Shown one piece after another: positions 11,719 through 23,237 of a stretch of 64,000 nt of DNA (the first letter of the stretch is position 1; each line of letters starts with the position of its first letter). The position numbers and the translations under genes are program-made. This DNA comes from Gnetum montanum (taxonomy: Eukaryota; Streptophyta; Gnetopsida; Gnetales; Gnetaceae). The DNA lies in the NCBI GenBank assembly GCA_015680685.1, contig MNCI01009062.1:168672-232671 (forward strand), given 5' to 3'. The notes beneath the pieces were generated by a model, which saw only the letters and a program-made list of their open reading frames with translations, was not told the DNA's origin and made no database searches.

Positions 11719-14700
11719 TGGAATCCTCCTAGATTAACCCAGTGACACTACCGATCTCTGACTTTGGGGCTGAAACCTTGAACCCTGTGATTGCTATAGA
11801 ACCCATAACTATTATTGAATAGATATACCCCCAAGGCCATACATGCTAGTCACTTAGGCTACATGGCAAAGACCCTACTTATGAAACTCTTACACCCGAA
11901 CAATATAACTTCATTTGTGTCAAGATCTAAGCCAACTTGACTATCGATCGTGTAGAGAGGAAAGCAAAGAGAGACTATGAACTTATTTATAAAGGAGGTC
12001 ATGAGTTGATCCCCATAGCATTTGATATAATCTCTCTTTTGAAACACCATCATCAACTTATATCTCAGCTCCTCATGGCAAGGAGCCAAGCCTTACAACC
12101 TCCTCCGATAGAGCCTCAGGGTGGAGATGAGGAAGATGACTTTGCAGACCAATATGAGCATGGAGATTCATATCATATTGTTAGTTCCCATGCCCATAAA
12201 AACTAATTATTCCAACCTTTCTTGGAAGAAACCATACTTGCACCTTTATCCACGAACGCTCGACCACCAGCCTCCCTATAAGAAGTACCCACTTCCATCC
12301 CCATCTTCTCCAAGCTCAGCCTTCAATTTGACACGTCCACTTCCATCATACCTCTGCAAGTACAATCTCAACAACCCCCTCCTCAAGCTAATGCAGGTTT
12401 AATTATCCAACCTTAGGTAATTGGTATGCCATCCTTCATACTAGCCTCTACAACCATCCATTACGTACCACAAGTGCAAATTCAAAAATCACCATTTATT
12501 ACTTCCGTCCAACACGTTCAAGGTGTTACCTCACAAGCTGTGGCTGGGTAGTGGGTTCAACCAGCTATTCAGTAGCACCAATCCACTCAACAAAATGTAC
12601 CATGCCTTGCAGTCCCATCTCTGAATCTCACTCCACAACAACAATTGACAATCCAACAGTCTCCATTTCCGCAAATAATATAACAATCGAATTATCATTA
12701 GTCACAACCCACTCAACCCACTAGTTTTCCTAACACCAAAGAGTGCACAAACACAAAGAAAATGATACATTCGATAATAGAGGAGATAAGGTGCCTTAAA
12801 ACTATGAACACTAAGGAAATTAAGGTACTGGACTTCTATCAAGATGATCCAATCAGTCCCTTGGTTCCACCGCTAACCTTGCCAAAGGGAGTCTCATTAC
12901 CCCAACTAACCAAGCACAATGGAGAGGGAGATCCAAATGCCCACTTAGTAACATTTCGAACAGAATGTCTATGGCTTCAATCATGGCCCCATGTAATTCT
13001 ATGTGTGTTTGCTATGTCCTTAATGGAAAAAGAATTAGATTGGTATTGAGCTTTACCTCGTAGTTCTATATCTTCTCTAGAAGATTTGTTGCACTAGTTT
13101 GTCATCAATTTTAAATATAATTTAAAGCCTGAAGCTATGCTAGATAGCTTGATTCAGATTTAAAAAGCATCGTTAGAACCAATGCAAAAATTTATCCAAA
13201 GGTGGAGTGCAGCTCTCAACGAACTTCACGAGTCCATCCCTGAAACATATCTGCTTACCATCCTTAAAGTGGCTGTGAATGACTTTATCAAATCGAAGCT
13301 TTATTATTTAAATGCCCGTACTTTAAGCCAAACATTTGTGCAAATTAAGAACATAGAAGAGGCGGTGTGCAAACAAGTAACGATCCAGCTTATTCAACCT
13401 TTAGGAACCAACATATGAGGAAAGAAAAAGATAAATCCAAAATGACAGTAGCGGCGGTGGTAGAAACAACTCGACCTAACTATCCAGGACAAAAAGGAAA
13501 AAAACCTGCTACTTCAACTGGCCATGAAAGAAACACACCAGTGTCTACATCCGAATCCTCATCAAATAGAAACACCAACATGGGTCACAGTCGTACATTT
13601 GAATGAAAAGACCCCACCCAATATACATCCTTGCCTATGAAGCCTTCACAATTTCTTGAGCAACTTCTAAAGGCCAGATTAATCAAACATAAAAAAATGT
13701 CTCTAATGGCATCTCAAAAACATGATCGATTCTATGAGTTGGCCAAGAACCTAGGTTTAGCAACAACTAATGAACCCCCCATTCGAAGAGGCTTTAGGTT
13801 GGATAGGTTTTATGAATATCACCAATGGTGTGGTCATGGAACTAATTACCGTTTCACATCAAAATAGGATATAAAATGCATGATTGATAGGGGGATATCG
13901 TATTTGACAAGGAAAACCTAGTAAGACCCCAAAACCAACCCATGGGGGTCTACAAGAATCCTCTCAATACCAATGATGCATCATATGTGATTAATACTAT
14001 CCATGTGGAGAACAGATAAGACGTCCTACGAAAACCTTTTGTGATTCACAGGCCCTCTAAAAATACACCTACCTCAACCTCTCTTCAAACTCCTTTCATC
14101 ACACACACGTTCCCCACACCAAAAAAATCATTAGTCATCTGCGTACCTCCTTTTTTGCAACAACAACCACAACGTCTGAAAATTGACCCAGTCCCTTTGT
14201 GATTTGGATGCCAAAACACCTCGACATGCAACCCACTGCCATTCCCTCACGACCCCTACGAGAACGTCTTGCCGATAGGATAACAAGAGATCACCTAGAA
14301 AGAGAACATCATGAGCACAAATTAGGACCACCAAAGCCTATACTACTAAACGTTGTTTCCATGGTTCTGTCCAGTAATGAGCCTAGCACGAGTCATCAAA
14401 AAATGATAATGTCATGGGTCGTGTCCCGAACCCAGCATCCTTAGTTACCAATGCAAAAATTCCTCCACGAGAAATATGAATGCTGGGTCAAATGGATCAA
14501 GTCTTCATAGATAAGGGTGTTCCAAATGGTAAAGATCTAGCAAGTGCATTAACCCAAGTCATGTAGGCTTTGAAAAAAAAGAATACTTCTTTAAGCCTAT
14601 ATGATTTATTAATGACTTCAACCGTACATTGGGAAGCACTCTGCGTATGTTGACTTTGATCCTTGTTAGTGAGGACCTTCCCACAAATGAGCCATCCATT

Positions 14701-14760
14701 TATGCGGTACTGTCCCCACAACCATAGGAGTCAAAGACCACATCCCTAGAGTTTCATACT
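11719..14760 (+). pseudogene. element B gag, broken
   Basis: Starts at ATG 11719 (MESS then a stop). The N-terminal block SLRLHGKDPTYETLTPEQYN, then FICVKI-stop-ANLTIDRVERKAKRDYEL, matches E and F. The gag core lies at 12762-13049 (FYQDDPISPLVPPLTLPKGV, HNGEGDPNAHLVTFR, SLMEKELDWY then stop) and 13182-13418 (MQKFIQRWSAALNELHES, DFIKSKLYYLNA). The knuckle region at 13790-13867 reads FRLDRFYEYHQWCGHGTNYR; the first Cys of the C-x2-H arrangement seen in C is Tyr here. A proline-rich C-terminal part contains GPPKPILLNVV near 14325. Many stops are TAG where relatives have Gln. Gag builds the particle; this copy is inactive. Confidence 0.78.
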
Positions 14761-14784
14761 AATAACATTAAATGAGAGGAGAAG

Positions 14785-15473
14785 ATGAGAGAAGTTACTA
14801 CAGCCCCTATGTTCATAATGATACAAGTTGATCATTTCAAGATACGTAGGGTGCATGTCGATGATAGTGCGGCAACAAACATAATACCTTTTCCCGTCAT
14901 TGAAAAACTGGAACTTACTAAAAAAATACAACCCATGATGACTTCTTTCTTAGAATCCTTTAGTGGTTCCTGTGTTGTGATGAAAGGTATGGTTACCTTA
15001 GATTTCATAGCAAGGGACCAATTCCCCACATCAGCTGAATTGGTAGTAGTTGACGAAATGCTAGGGTTTAATCTGATTCTAGGACATCCTTAGCTAGCCC
15101 AACTTAGAGCCATATCCTCACCAATCCATCAAGAGATCCACCTACCTTACAAAGGTAGTGAGATCATCATACATGGGGATACAACAAAATTATTTACTTT
15201 CTCACACTTAGGAATGGATCAAGGGTTAGAAATTGAGTTTTCTGAGCCTAATCAAGGAACCATGAGCATACTTAAAGACATGCTAATTCATGATCCTACT
15301 AAAATTGAGGAAGCATTGGAAAACACAAACATAGGAGCCATTCCCACTGATGTCTCTTGGTTGGAATTATCTTTTGATATCTCCAGTGAAGGGAAAGGTG
15401 AATATAAGATCATACCTATGTGCCCAACCCCTCACATCAAATTACGAAGGATTAGAAGGAAACTCAATAATTA
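14785..15473 (+). pseudogene. element B aspartic protease region, broken
   Basis: The reading frame gives REVTTAPMFIMIQVDHFKIR then RVHVDDSAATNIIPFPVIEK, the family active-site block (D-D-S/G-A), and TSAELVVVDEMLGFNLILGH followed by P-stop-LAQLRAISS, the ILG-x-x-W flap/C-terminal signature with Trp replaced by TAG. A tail (15214-15473) reads MDQGLEIEFSEP and ends RRIRRKLNN with a stop. This marks the end of the gag-pro frame before the spacer, as in F (ending QLRASD). Cleaves the element polyprotein; dead here. Confidence 0.78.
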
Positions 15474-15876
15474 AGGTGAATTACCACATGTTTGGAGAGA
15501 TGTTAAACTACCAACCATCTTGTATGATGTTAAATTTCCAACGAACGTCCACAATGACATTAAACTAGCCATGGTCAGAAATGGTTTGTCCCTTTTAAAA
15601 TTCCTGAAACTGTTATCTCTTTCAGCCCACCATGGCCTAAAACTAGTAATCTCTTTCTCTTTTCAACATAGATGAAATAGTCCACCATGACTTTAAATGC
15701 CTTTAAAATAGAGCCTAATATGTCATAAGTTTACAAACATTCACTATGTTATGTCAACTTTTTGTTTAGATGTTACAAGTTACAATTTCGATTCATGCAT
15801 TTTTGTTACTTTTCTTTTTCAAATATTTGCTTCATGTTTCACTCTACATTTTAGAAACTCATTTTACATTCAGTTA
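15474..15876 (+). other. element B spacer between protease and antisense gene
   Basis: Non-coding. It contains boundary-word copies (ATGACATTAAACTAGCC at about 15555, GCCTAAAACTAG at about 15630). It is cut at 15876 by element C and continues at 34301-34518. The last five bases, AGTTA (15872-15876), are the target duplication of C. Confidence 0.6.
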
Positions 15877-17578
15877 TGTAGCGACCAAAAATGTCAGTGG
15901 CTAGAAAACATCGGGGGGTTGGTGGACACGATAGTTTCGATCCTGTACCCACGGGAGGGCCGTGCTAGGTGTGTACAGATATGGGACACCCTGAATGGTC
16001 TGGTCGATCAGACAGGGACTTACATCGGTGTCTATATAGCCTTTTGCAACATATATTTTTGAGACAGAATGGAAATGCAAAATAATGCTTGAAAGTAAAT
16101 AAAGCAGAAAAATGTGACAACAATGCGAAGCAATGCTTGAAAACGAATAAACAAAAAATAATGCAAACGAGATGACAGGCAAGAAATAAAGTAAAGTGTA
16201 GTTAGAAACATGCACTACTCCGAAGCTACAAGTTTGCTCTGTCAGGGTGGATACAATCAGATGCACAGTGTGATGGAGTGCAAAGATCCCGAGAGTAACC
16301 AGGACATGTCGAGCAAAGAAGGTGGTGTGCTTTTGCACGGACTTAGATGTTGATGGTGCATGGATTCTACCAAGGTGGTAGAATAAGGGAGATAGAACAA
16401 AATGCTACTTAAAAATGCTAACTGTTTGCAGTGTCAAACATGAAGCTTACAATGCTTGATGTTACAATGTGCTGGGGAGAGAGCTTGAATGCCAAAGAAA
16501 GAGAGTAGGGGACGTAGCGAAGGAGAGTCAACCAGATCAGGGATTTAACCTCTTTTGAATGCTGTTTTCCAAAAAATTCTAAACTCTTTGAATGCTATTT
16601 CTCAGGGTATTTATAGGGCTAAGGGTATGCAAAAGGGATGGTTTGGACGCCACGCACCTTGGGCCTTCGTTGACTTGCTGGCGCCACTCACGCCATGTAT
16701 GACCATTAGACCTACAAGACCATTGTAATGCAAACTTGTCATGTAATAACTGTGAGCCTGCCACGTCGTAATTATGCCTTCATCGTCTGGAATGGTCTGA
16801 TTAGGTGAAGTACATTGATGTCGCACAACCACCTACATGCCTAGCTGTGCTTTGTAGCATAGCATGCTTGGCATAGCATAGAATCTTGTCACATGTTCTG
16901 CTATGTGTTGCATGCTTGCTACACTATGCTACGCTACGTAGTGTTGTGTAGCGTAGCGTAGCAACTAGCCTTAGTCACGAAATTTTTTCCGATTTGCAAA
17001 CTTTGTCTTCTATGATGCAAGTCTTGCAAACTTCGCTGATTCTGCCCTTTGAGTTGCCTTCTATCCCTTCCACAGGATTGCTACGCCTCATTGCACCATG
17101 TAGCTCAGCGTAGCGTAGCAATAGACATGGTCCATCACTTCCTGACAAAAAGGGACATCATTGCAGAACTTGAAATTGGGTGAGGGGAGTGGTAGTAAAG
17201 CTGTTGCCATGCTACACTACATGGCATAGCATAGCATAGCACTTTGTCTTGCCATCGTCTTCTGAATCTTTCTACGCTATGAGGCATAGCGTAACGTTGT
17301 AGAATTCATGACTTAGAAAAATTGTCAAACTATTTTTTGTGCATCCAGAATGTTGCTGCCCACTCTGCACACTGTTTCTGAGTAGGCTATCAGCTGGGTA
17401 GGCTACTTTGGTGGATAGGTAGGATGACGCAGAACCTGTCCATGCTCAAAGTAGAAAATTTTCTAAATTGGCCAGCCTAAACTTAGAACGTTCTTCTCCT
17501 AATGAACTTCCATAGTGCTACGCAGACTGCAAGGTCCTAGTGAAGCAAGAATGACCCCACATTTTTAAGGATGTTTCA
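15877..17578 (-). repeat. element C 3' LTR
   Basis: 1702 bp, TG..CA termini (plus strand TGTAGCGACC to ATGTTTCA). Dense palindromic GCTACGCTA/TAGCGTAGC words lie at about 16850-17300. TATA box at 16608-16615. Over the first 170 bp that I aligned by eye against the 5' LTR I count 30 mismatches, 28 of them transitions. Confidence 0.9.
16608..16615 (-). promoter_or_regulatory. TATA box in element C 3' LTR
   Basis: The minus strand reads TATAAATA within CCCTATAAATACCC, at the same LTR position as 33329-33336 in the 5' LTR. Confidence 0.55.
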
Positions 17579-17600
17579 TTGGCCCTCTTTGTCAACTTTT
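17579..17600 (-). other. polypurine tract of element C
   Basis: The minus strand reads GACAAAGAGGGCCAA immediately before the 3' LTR edge: a purine-rich run where plus-strand DNA synthesis would be primed. Confidence 0.5.
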
Positions 17601-18593
17601 AGAGAATAGAATCAATAGATGTTGGCAAAGAATACGAAACACCGTAGCAGGAAAAATGCTAAGGTTATTACTCGATGAGTGTCGAGACGTCGCTTGGCCA
17701 TACTTGAGAGTGTTGCATTGGTTTTGTAGAGGTTAAGGTAAAGAATAAAGATGATGTTTAGCAGAGTCCCTCATCAGAGTGCTCTGAGGGGCTCATTTGT
17801 GTTTTCATCTTTGGCTAGCACTGTTCTTGAACCTCTTGTAGGGCAGGTGTTTCCTTTGCAAGATGAGTTGTGTTACATCCATGAAGGATTTTGACTTGCC
17901 TATAGACACCTTCCATATGACGCATTGTGTTACGCATGTGCTAGAATTTTCACATTGAAGTAGCTAAGCTAGCTAAGGCACTCACTTCATGGCGCTGTAG
18001 CATTTGCTGCTATAGCAAGACGTGCCTGCAGGGGCATAGGTCTTGCTGGTTGCTGGCATTGTTGTAACTATTGGGAACTATCGCTAGTGTGAGATGCCCA
18101 AAGTAGGAAGGCTAGTAATGGCCATCGTAGCACCAGTGTGGAGGAGCTGGCCTCAGAGGTGCTGGGAGTCGTTGTGGGCGCGGATGCACTGGAATCCTGC
18201 CAAAGGCATGCATGCTTAGTTCAGCTATGGGATCGGCTACCACATAGCTAAATGTCATGCTAGCTGAGATGTTGGCAAGGGATTAGAGAGTAACAATATT
18301 ATGGCCGAGCCACAATACTGCTGGCAATCTAGATGCGAGAACTAGCCTAGGAACTACCTTCAGGGTGATGGGCCATGGAGACGGTAGGTTCAAAGGGCCA
18401 GTATGACACCATATGACATCTTCGAAGGGTTAGCATGATGCCAAGGGTTATGGCATCGTGTGTGTCCTAGACCGCATTCTCAGTGTGTCGTGAACGGCGT
18501 TCCAGAGCTACGACGTCCCACCCATATGTTGGCATCGCATCCATTCGTTCGATGTGTCTTTGGTGCTGGTACATGTTGGGGATGCGACATGAA
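17601..18593 (-). other. element C untranslated region before the 3' LTR
   Basis: About 1 kb between the boundary array and the polypurine tract. I see no domain or conserved frame on either strand. It contains scattered GCTA/TAGC words like the LTR. Confidence 0.5.
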
Positions 18594-18930
18594 CCTAGTT
18601 TAAGGTCTTGGTAGACCGTGTGCTGGTTTAAGGTCCCAGTGGAATGCTGTGCCAGTTTAAGGTCCCAGCAGAATGTACATGGCAATTTATTGTCGTAGCA
18701 GATGTGCAATGCCAGTTTATAGTCATAGTGGACTAACAGTGCTAGTTTTACGTCGTAGCAGACGGTTTCCGCCAGTTTAACGTCATTGCAGACACTACTC
18801 GATGCTGCTAGTTTATCATCATTGTAGATGCTACTCGATGCTGTTGCTAGTTTATCGTCATAGCCTATGGTGCTTGGTGTGACTACTAGTTTATCGTCGT
18901 AGCAGATGGTGCTTATTGTTACTGTTGTGC
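18594..18930 (-). repeat. ten-unit boundary-word array after integrase
   Basis: On the plus strand, CTAGTTTAAGGTC and variants (CAGTTTAACGTC, TAGTTTATCGTC) recur at about 18595, 18623, 18653, 18683, 18713, 18742, 18773, 18808, 18847 and 18886, spaced 28-39 bp, usually followed by GTAGCAGA(C/T). In element sense the unit is TCTGCTACGAC-N-TTAAACTAG. The same word occurs at other module boundaries of the family. Confidence 0.75.
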
Positions 18931-20116
18931 TTTAGACGTAGTACGGCTTGAGGTACGAGTGGTTCATCAGGTTGGCGAACTCGTTGCAGTCCATGTCTAC
19001 CAGTTTGAAGGCTCCAAAGGCTTTAGTAACCACATAAGAACCTTCCCAGTTAGCTAAGAATTTTCTCACGTGCTCACAGGTGGCCTTGAGGACAAGGTCT
19101 CCCTTCTACACTGGTTGTCGATGCGGTTCTACATAGTGCCTCTGCTACTGTTTGTTCTGATAGTACTTGATACATCTCAGCATTTTCACGCATTTCTCCT
19201 CTACTGAATCAAGGTCGATGGTTCGCAATTCGTTGTTCTGGGCTTTGCTTATGACATCAGATAGAATCATTCAGAGTGAGGGTACCTGCAACTCAAGAGG
19301 CAATACAGCTTTAGATTCGTAAACAAGACTATAAGGGGTCTTACTTCTTGCAGTTTGGCACATCATTCGGTAGGCCTAGATGACATAGAGGATTTGCTTG
19401 TGCCACCACCTCTTATTGTTGTTAAGCATCCACTTTAACAAGTTGATGATGGACTTATTTGTAGCCTCCTCTTACCTGTTCGCCTGCGGATAATAAGGGG
19501 AAGAAAATGATTGTTTAATTCCTAGATTACTACATAAGGTTTGGGTCTTTATACTGTTGAACTGTGGCCCATTTTCAGTCACAATAGTCATTGGAAGCCC
19601 AAACCTAGTTACGATGTTATCAAGGATGAAATGGTAGATTTGCTGAAACGTCATCTTCCTCAGGGGAATAGCCTCCACCCACTCGGTAAAATACTCTGTG
19701 GTAGTGATAATGAAGCTATGCCCTATGGAGAACTTAGGCATGATAGGCCCTATGAGGTCTAGTCCGCATCATTGGAAGGGCCATGTGATTTGCGTTGGGT
19801 GCAGGTCTGTAGGTGCTATGTGTATGAGATTTGCATATCTTTGGCACGTGTCACATGTCTTGAGTTTCGATAGGCAGTGATGCTCCATGTAGGGCCAATA
19901 GTACCCTAGGCATCTAATTTTTATGGCCATAGCCTTGGATGCTATGTGTCCACCACATAGCCCTTCATGAACCTCATTAACTACCTTTTGTACCTGCTCA
20001 TCACCCATGCATGCTAGCAATATCCCATCATAGGATCGTCGGCATAGGGCATCGTTTCCCATGAGCACATATTGCCAAGCATGCTTATGAATTGCATCTC
20101 TCTGGGCCAATGTCAA
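18925..20116 (-). pseudogene. element C integrase, broken
   Basis: Reading down from 20116: the zinc-binding HHCC part (EVHEGLCGGHIASKAMAIKI, CDTCQRYANLIH), then the catalytic core GHSFIITTTEYFTEWVEAIP near 19720-19660. TTDYF-type Asp is Glu here, and the second block reads VTENGPQF instead of TDNG. PYYPQANR is followed by a stop and EEATNKSIIN, where the DD35E Glu region lies. The C-terminal part to about 18925 reads FLANWEGSYVVTKAFGAFKL and NHSYLKPYY, the plant integrase W-x-G-P/S-Y signature. Integrase inserts cDNA. Two catalytic Asp positions are altered (D to E) and several stops occur, so it is inactive. Confidence 0.85.
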
Positions 20117-20269
20117 TCCACCTGAGGGTTCTCCATGCTGTAGATAAGCTTTAATGTTGGCATACCACTACGGGGAATCTGTAGCACTGATAGAGGCCAC
20201 GTGTTCTACCTGAGTGATAGGCTCTATGCATTCAGTGATTACAGTTGGCAGGTTTGCCAAGGAGTGTGA

Positions 20270-20840
20270 TGGGATGTTTAACATGAGGGTAGCTAAGGCA
20301 TCTACTATAGTGTTCTTGTTTCATGGCACGTGTTGCACATTAGTGGTTGCAAATTGTTTAAGTAGGATTTTTGCTAGGTCACAGTAGGGTTGCAGGTGTG
20401 TAGCCTTGCAGGTGTAGACTTTGGTGATTTGATTCACGACTAGTTGTGAATCTCCCCAGATTACCAGGTGTTGTATGCGCAGTGCTCAAGTAGTTAAGAG
20501 GCCTCTAAGTAGCCCCTCGTATTCTACCATGTTGTTGGTGTAAGGAAACATAAAATGATAAATGGATGGGTACATTTCCCCATAGGGGAATGTGATCATG
20601 GTAGCAGTGCTACCTCCTCACGTGGTTGAGGAGCCGTTGAAATGTAAGGTAGTCTCAAAATGCGATGGGATGATGGCAACATTGCTAACGTATTCGTCTG
20701 GGAACTCGGGGTCTATGGTAGCCTAGTCGTTGACTGGCAAAGCTGTAAGTTGGGTTGCTATGGCTTGACCCTTTGTCGATGATTGACTTACATAGCATAG
20801 GTCGAACTCCGCAGTTATTGCTTTCCATCAGGCTATCCTG
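20270..20840 (-). pseudogene. element C RNase H remnant
   Basis: Minus-strand fragments: TLHFNGSSTT then stop and GGSTATMITFPYGEMYPS, TNNMVEYEGLLRGLL, and LVIWGDSQLVVNQITKVY. These match the Tat-type RNase H pattern (FDGS, TNNxxEYEAL, GDSxLVxxQ). The first catalytic Asp of FDGS reads Asn (FNGS). It removes RNA from the RNA/DNA hybrid in active elements. Stops are present. Confidence 0.75.
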
Positions 20841-22331
20841 CTACTTTCGTATAGGTTGCTGCTGATAGCCTGGAGTATATTGCTTTTGCAAATGATGTTG
20901 GTTGTGCTGCAGAACAGGTAANNNNNNNNNNNNNNNNNNNNNNNNNNNNNNNNNNNNNNNNNNNNNNNNNNNNNNNNNNNNNNNNNNNNNNNNNNNNNNN
21001 NNNNNNNNNNNNNNNNNNNNNNNNNNNNNNNNNNNNNNNNNNNNNNNNNNNNNNNNNNNNNNNNNNNNNNNNNNNNNNNNNNNNNNNNNNNNNNNNNNNN
21101 NNNNNNNNNNNNNNNNNNNNNNNNNNNNNNNNNNNNNNNNNNNNNNNNNNNNNNNNNNNNNNNNNNNNNNNNNNNNNNNNNNNNNNNNNNNNNNNNNNNN
21201 NNNNNNNNNNNNNNNNNNNNNNNNNNNNNNNNNNNNNNNNNNNNNNNNNNNNNNNNNNNNNNNNNNNNNNNNNNNNNNNNNNNNNNNNNNNNNNNNNNNN
21301 NNNNNNNNNNNNNNNNNNNNNNNNNNNNNNNNNNNNNNNNNNNNNNNNNNNNNNNNNNNNNNNNNNNNNNNNNNNNNNNNNNNNNNNNNNNNNNNNNNNN
21401 NNNNNNNNNNNNNNNNNNNNNNNNNNNNNNNNNNNNNNNNNNNNNNNNNNNNNNNNNNNNNNNNNNNNNNNNNNNNNNNNNNNNNNNNNNNNNNNNNNNN
21501 NNNNNNNNNNNNNNNNNNNNNNNNNNNNNNNNNNNNNNNNNNNNNNNNNNNNNNNNNNNNNNNNNNNNNNNNNNNNNNNNNNNNNNNNNNNNNNNNNNNN
21601 NNNNNNNNNNNNNNNNNNNNNNNNNNNNNNNNNNNNNNNNNNNNNNNNNNNNNNNNNNNNNNNNNNNNNNNNNNNNNNNNNNNNNNNNNNNNNNNNNNNN
21701 NNNNNNNNNNNNNNNNNNNNNNNNNNNNCTTGTTCAAGTCTCGAAAGTCTATACAGATCCGTATCCCTCTCGTTTTCTTTGAAACTACAATGACATTGAA
21801 CACCCATTCTGAATAGTTGACCACGTAGATGAAACCTACTTGGTATAGCTTAGTGAGTTCATCCCTCACAACTAGTGTGATTTTCGGCTTAATTTTGTGA
21901 GCTTTTTGCTTGACTTCCTTCACGTGTGGGTCTAGGATGATGTTGTGCTGAATTAGCCACGAATCAAGACCTGACATGTCACTGTATGACCATGTGAAGA
22001 CATCGATGTTGTCTTGCAGAATTTTAGCTAAGATTTTATGTATTTGTATGTCTATGAGGGAGCTGAGTCTTAACATTTTCACCTCCCCCTTTGACGTGGT
22101 CACAAGTGTCTCGACAAGAGGATCCTCGGTTACATCCCTGGCCTCTAAGTCTATGGCGTGGACCAAGTGACTAGGCCAATCTAGGGATGCTTCTAAGGCT
22201 GCTATAGTGCTAGTCGTAGTCGACCCCCAGTCGATCATGTCGGGGTTCAATTGTCTCATGAGCTTTCCCTATGGCCCTGCTAATGTTAATGACATGGAAA
22301 GGTCACAATGGATTCCCATCTCTCACTTGAC
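20841..22331 (-). pseudogene. element C reverse transcriptase, with assembly gap
   Basis: The RT exon probably starts at 22331, after a CAG acceptor. Readable block: MRQLNPDMIDWG, LEARDVTEDPLVETLV, DVFTWSYSDMSGLDSWLIQH, LYQVGFIYVVNYSEWVFNVI, VSKKTRGIRICIDFRDLNK. The last is the R-x-x-x-D-x-R-x-L-N block just before the fingers/palm. Then 807 Ns (20922-21728) hide the YxDD region; the readable tail resumes at 20921. An in-frame TAG sits near 22266 where F has GPHRK. Flanking acceptor and spacer are shared with F (58071). Confidence 0.82.
20922..21728. other. assembly gap, 807 N
   Basis: Run of N inside the RT/RNase H part of element C. The catalytic YxDD motif cannot be inspected. Long frames spanning the Ns are not evidence of coding. 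Confidence 0.99.
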
Positions 22332-23078
22332 CTGCCATCATAAGATGAAAGCTTAGTTAAGGGGCATCAGAGATTGTGTGAAACAAAAATCTACAAAGCA
22401 ACGCCGAGATGCAACTTGCTAAGTGTGGCAATGTAAAGATTGAAAGTTTGCTAGTTTAAGGTCGTGGCGGACTGCCAAGGCACAAGAGTGTAGAATTGCT
22501 AAAGGTATAAAATTGTTGATGTAAAGTGCACAACTGTGTAACTATTATGCAAATTCCAAACTGCTAGTTTAGTGTCATTTTGGACTACCATATTGCAACA
22601 TGAAAAATCTTAATATGCAGGATAATAGTAAACGAAACAGGAAATTGCGAGTATGGGAAGTGCCAAATCGTTAACGCGGAAATATGGACTGCAAACATGG
22701 AAACATGAAACCGCTAGGAATTACAATACTACCAATGTGGAAGAGGATGTGAAAATAGCTGATGTAAGCATGTGGTGTTGTTAGTTTATTGTCATTGCGT
22801 CCCGCAAACATAACGGGTTGAAACTACTAATTTAGGATCTTTTCGGATCCTGAGGGATGCAACTATGCTAGGATTGCTAGTTTAAGGTCTTTTGGACCCT
22901 TAATCAAAAAAGAATATTATTTTTTTATTTTTGGGAAGGTAAGTAGTTGGCTTGAAGCATGTCAAGGCTTTAATTCTAATAGTGCTATGATGTTGTGGCG
23001 AGCATGCTACGCTGCATGGCGTGCTCCACATTAATCGGAGAGAGAGAGGGATAAGTTTCTCCATTTTGCCATAGTGGC
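22332..23078 (-). other. element C spacer between antisense gene and RT
   Basis: Non-coding. It contains boundary-word copies on the plus strand (CTAGTTTAAGGTC near 22448, CTAGTTTAGTGTC near 22562, TTAGTTTATTGTC near 22779, CTAGTTTAAGGTC near 22878), and ends upstream of the antisense gene's TATA-like box. In element sense it ends in TTATGATGGCAG, a plausible splice acceptor for RT. Confidence 0.6.
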
Positions 23079-23086
23079 CATAAATA
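23079..23086 (+). promoter_or_regulatory. putative TATA box of the antisense gene in C
   Basis: CATAAATA in GGCCATAAATAGGGG, 152-159 nt upstream of the ATG at 23238. F has CATATAAGTAGG about 150 nt before its ATG. No experimental start site is known. Confidence 0.45.
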
Positions 23087-23237
23087 GGGGTTAAACCTTG
23101 GTAATTTCACTATTTTCACTGTAAGAGTGCAGAGCCCTCATTGGAGCACAAGGCGATTTCGGAGCTTGAAGCAATTGTGCCGATCGATTAGCTAGGCAAA
23201 TTTCTACAGCAAAGGGCATAAATCTACAAGCGGGACC

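Noticed and set aside
15901-16338. 145-codon minus-strand frame rich in Phe, Leu and Ser
   Set aside because: It lies wholly inside the C 3' LTR, is partly repeated at 32655-33059 in the 5' LTR with a different length, and has no domain. It looks like a chance frame in LTR sequence.
16850-17300. Dense short palindromic repeats that could suggest a CRISPR array or centromeric satellite
   Set aside because: Units are irregular, with no constant spacer length; they occur inside LTRs and introns of one element family in a plant genome.
18467-18709. Small minus-strand frame near the boundary array as an extra ORF after integrase
   Set aside because: It runs through the tandem non-coding word array and has no counterpart in other elements visible here.
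20833-22259. Very long apparent reading frames of 300-470 codons across 20833-22259 on both strands
   Set aside because: They span 807 Ns; only the flanks carry real sequence, and only the minus-strand RT part is supported.
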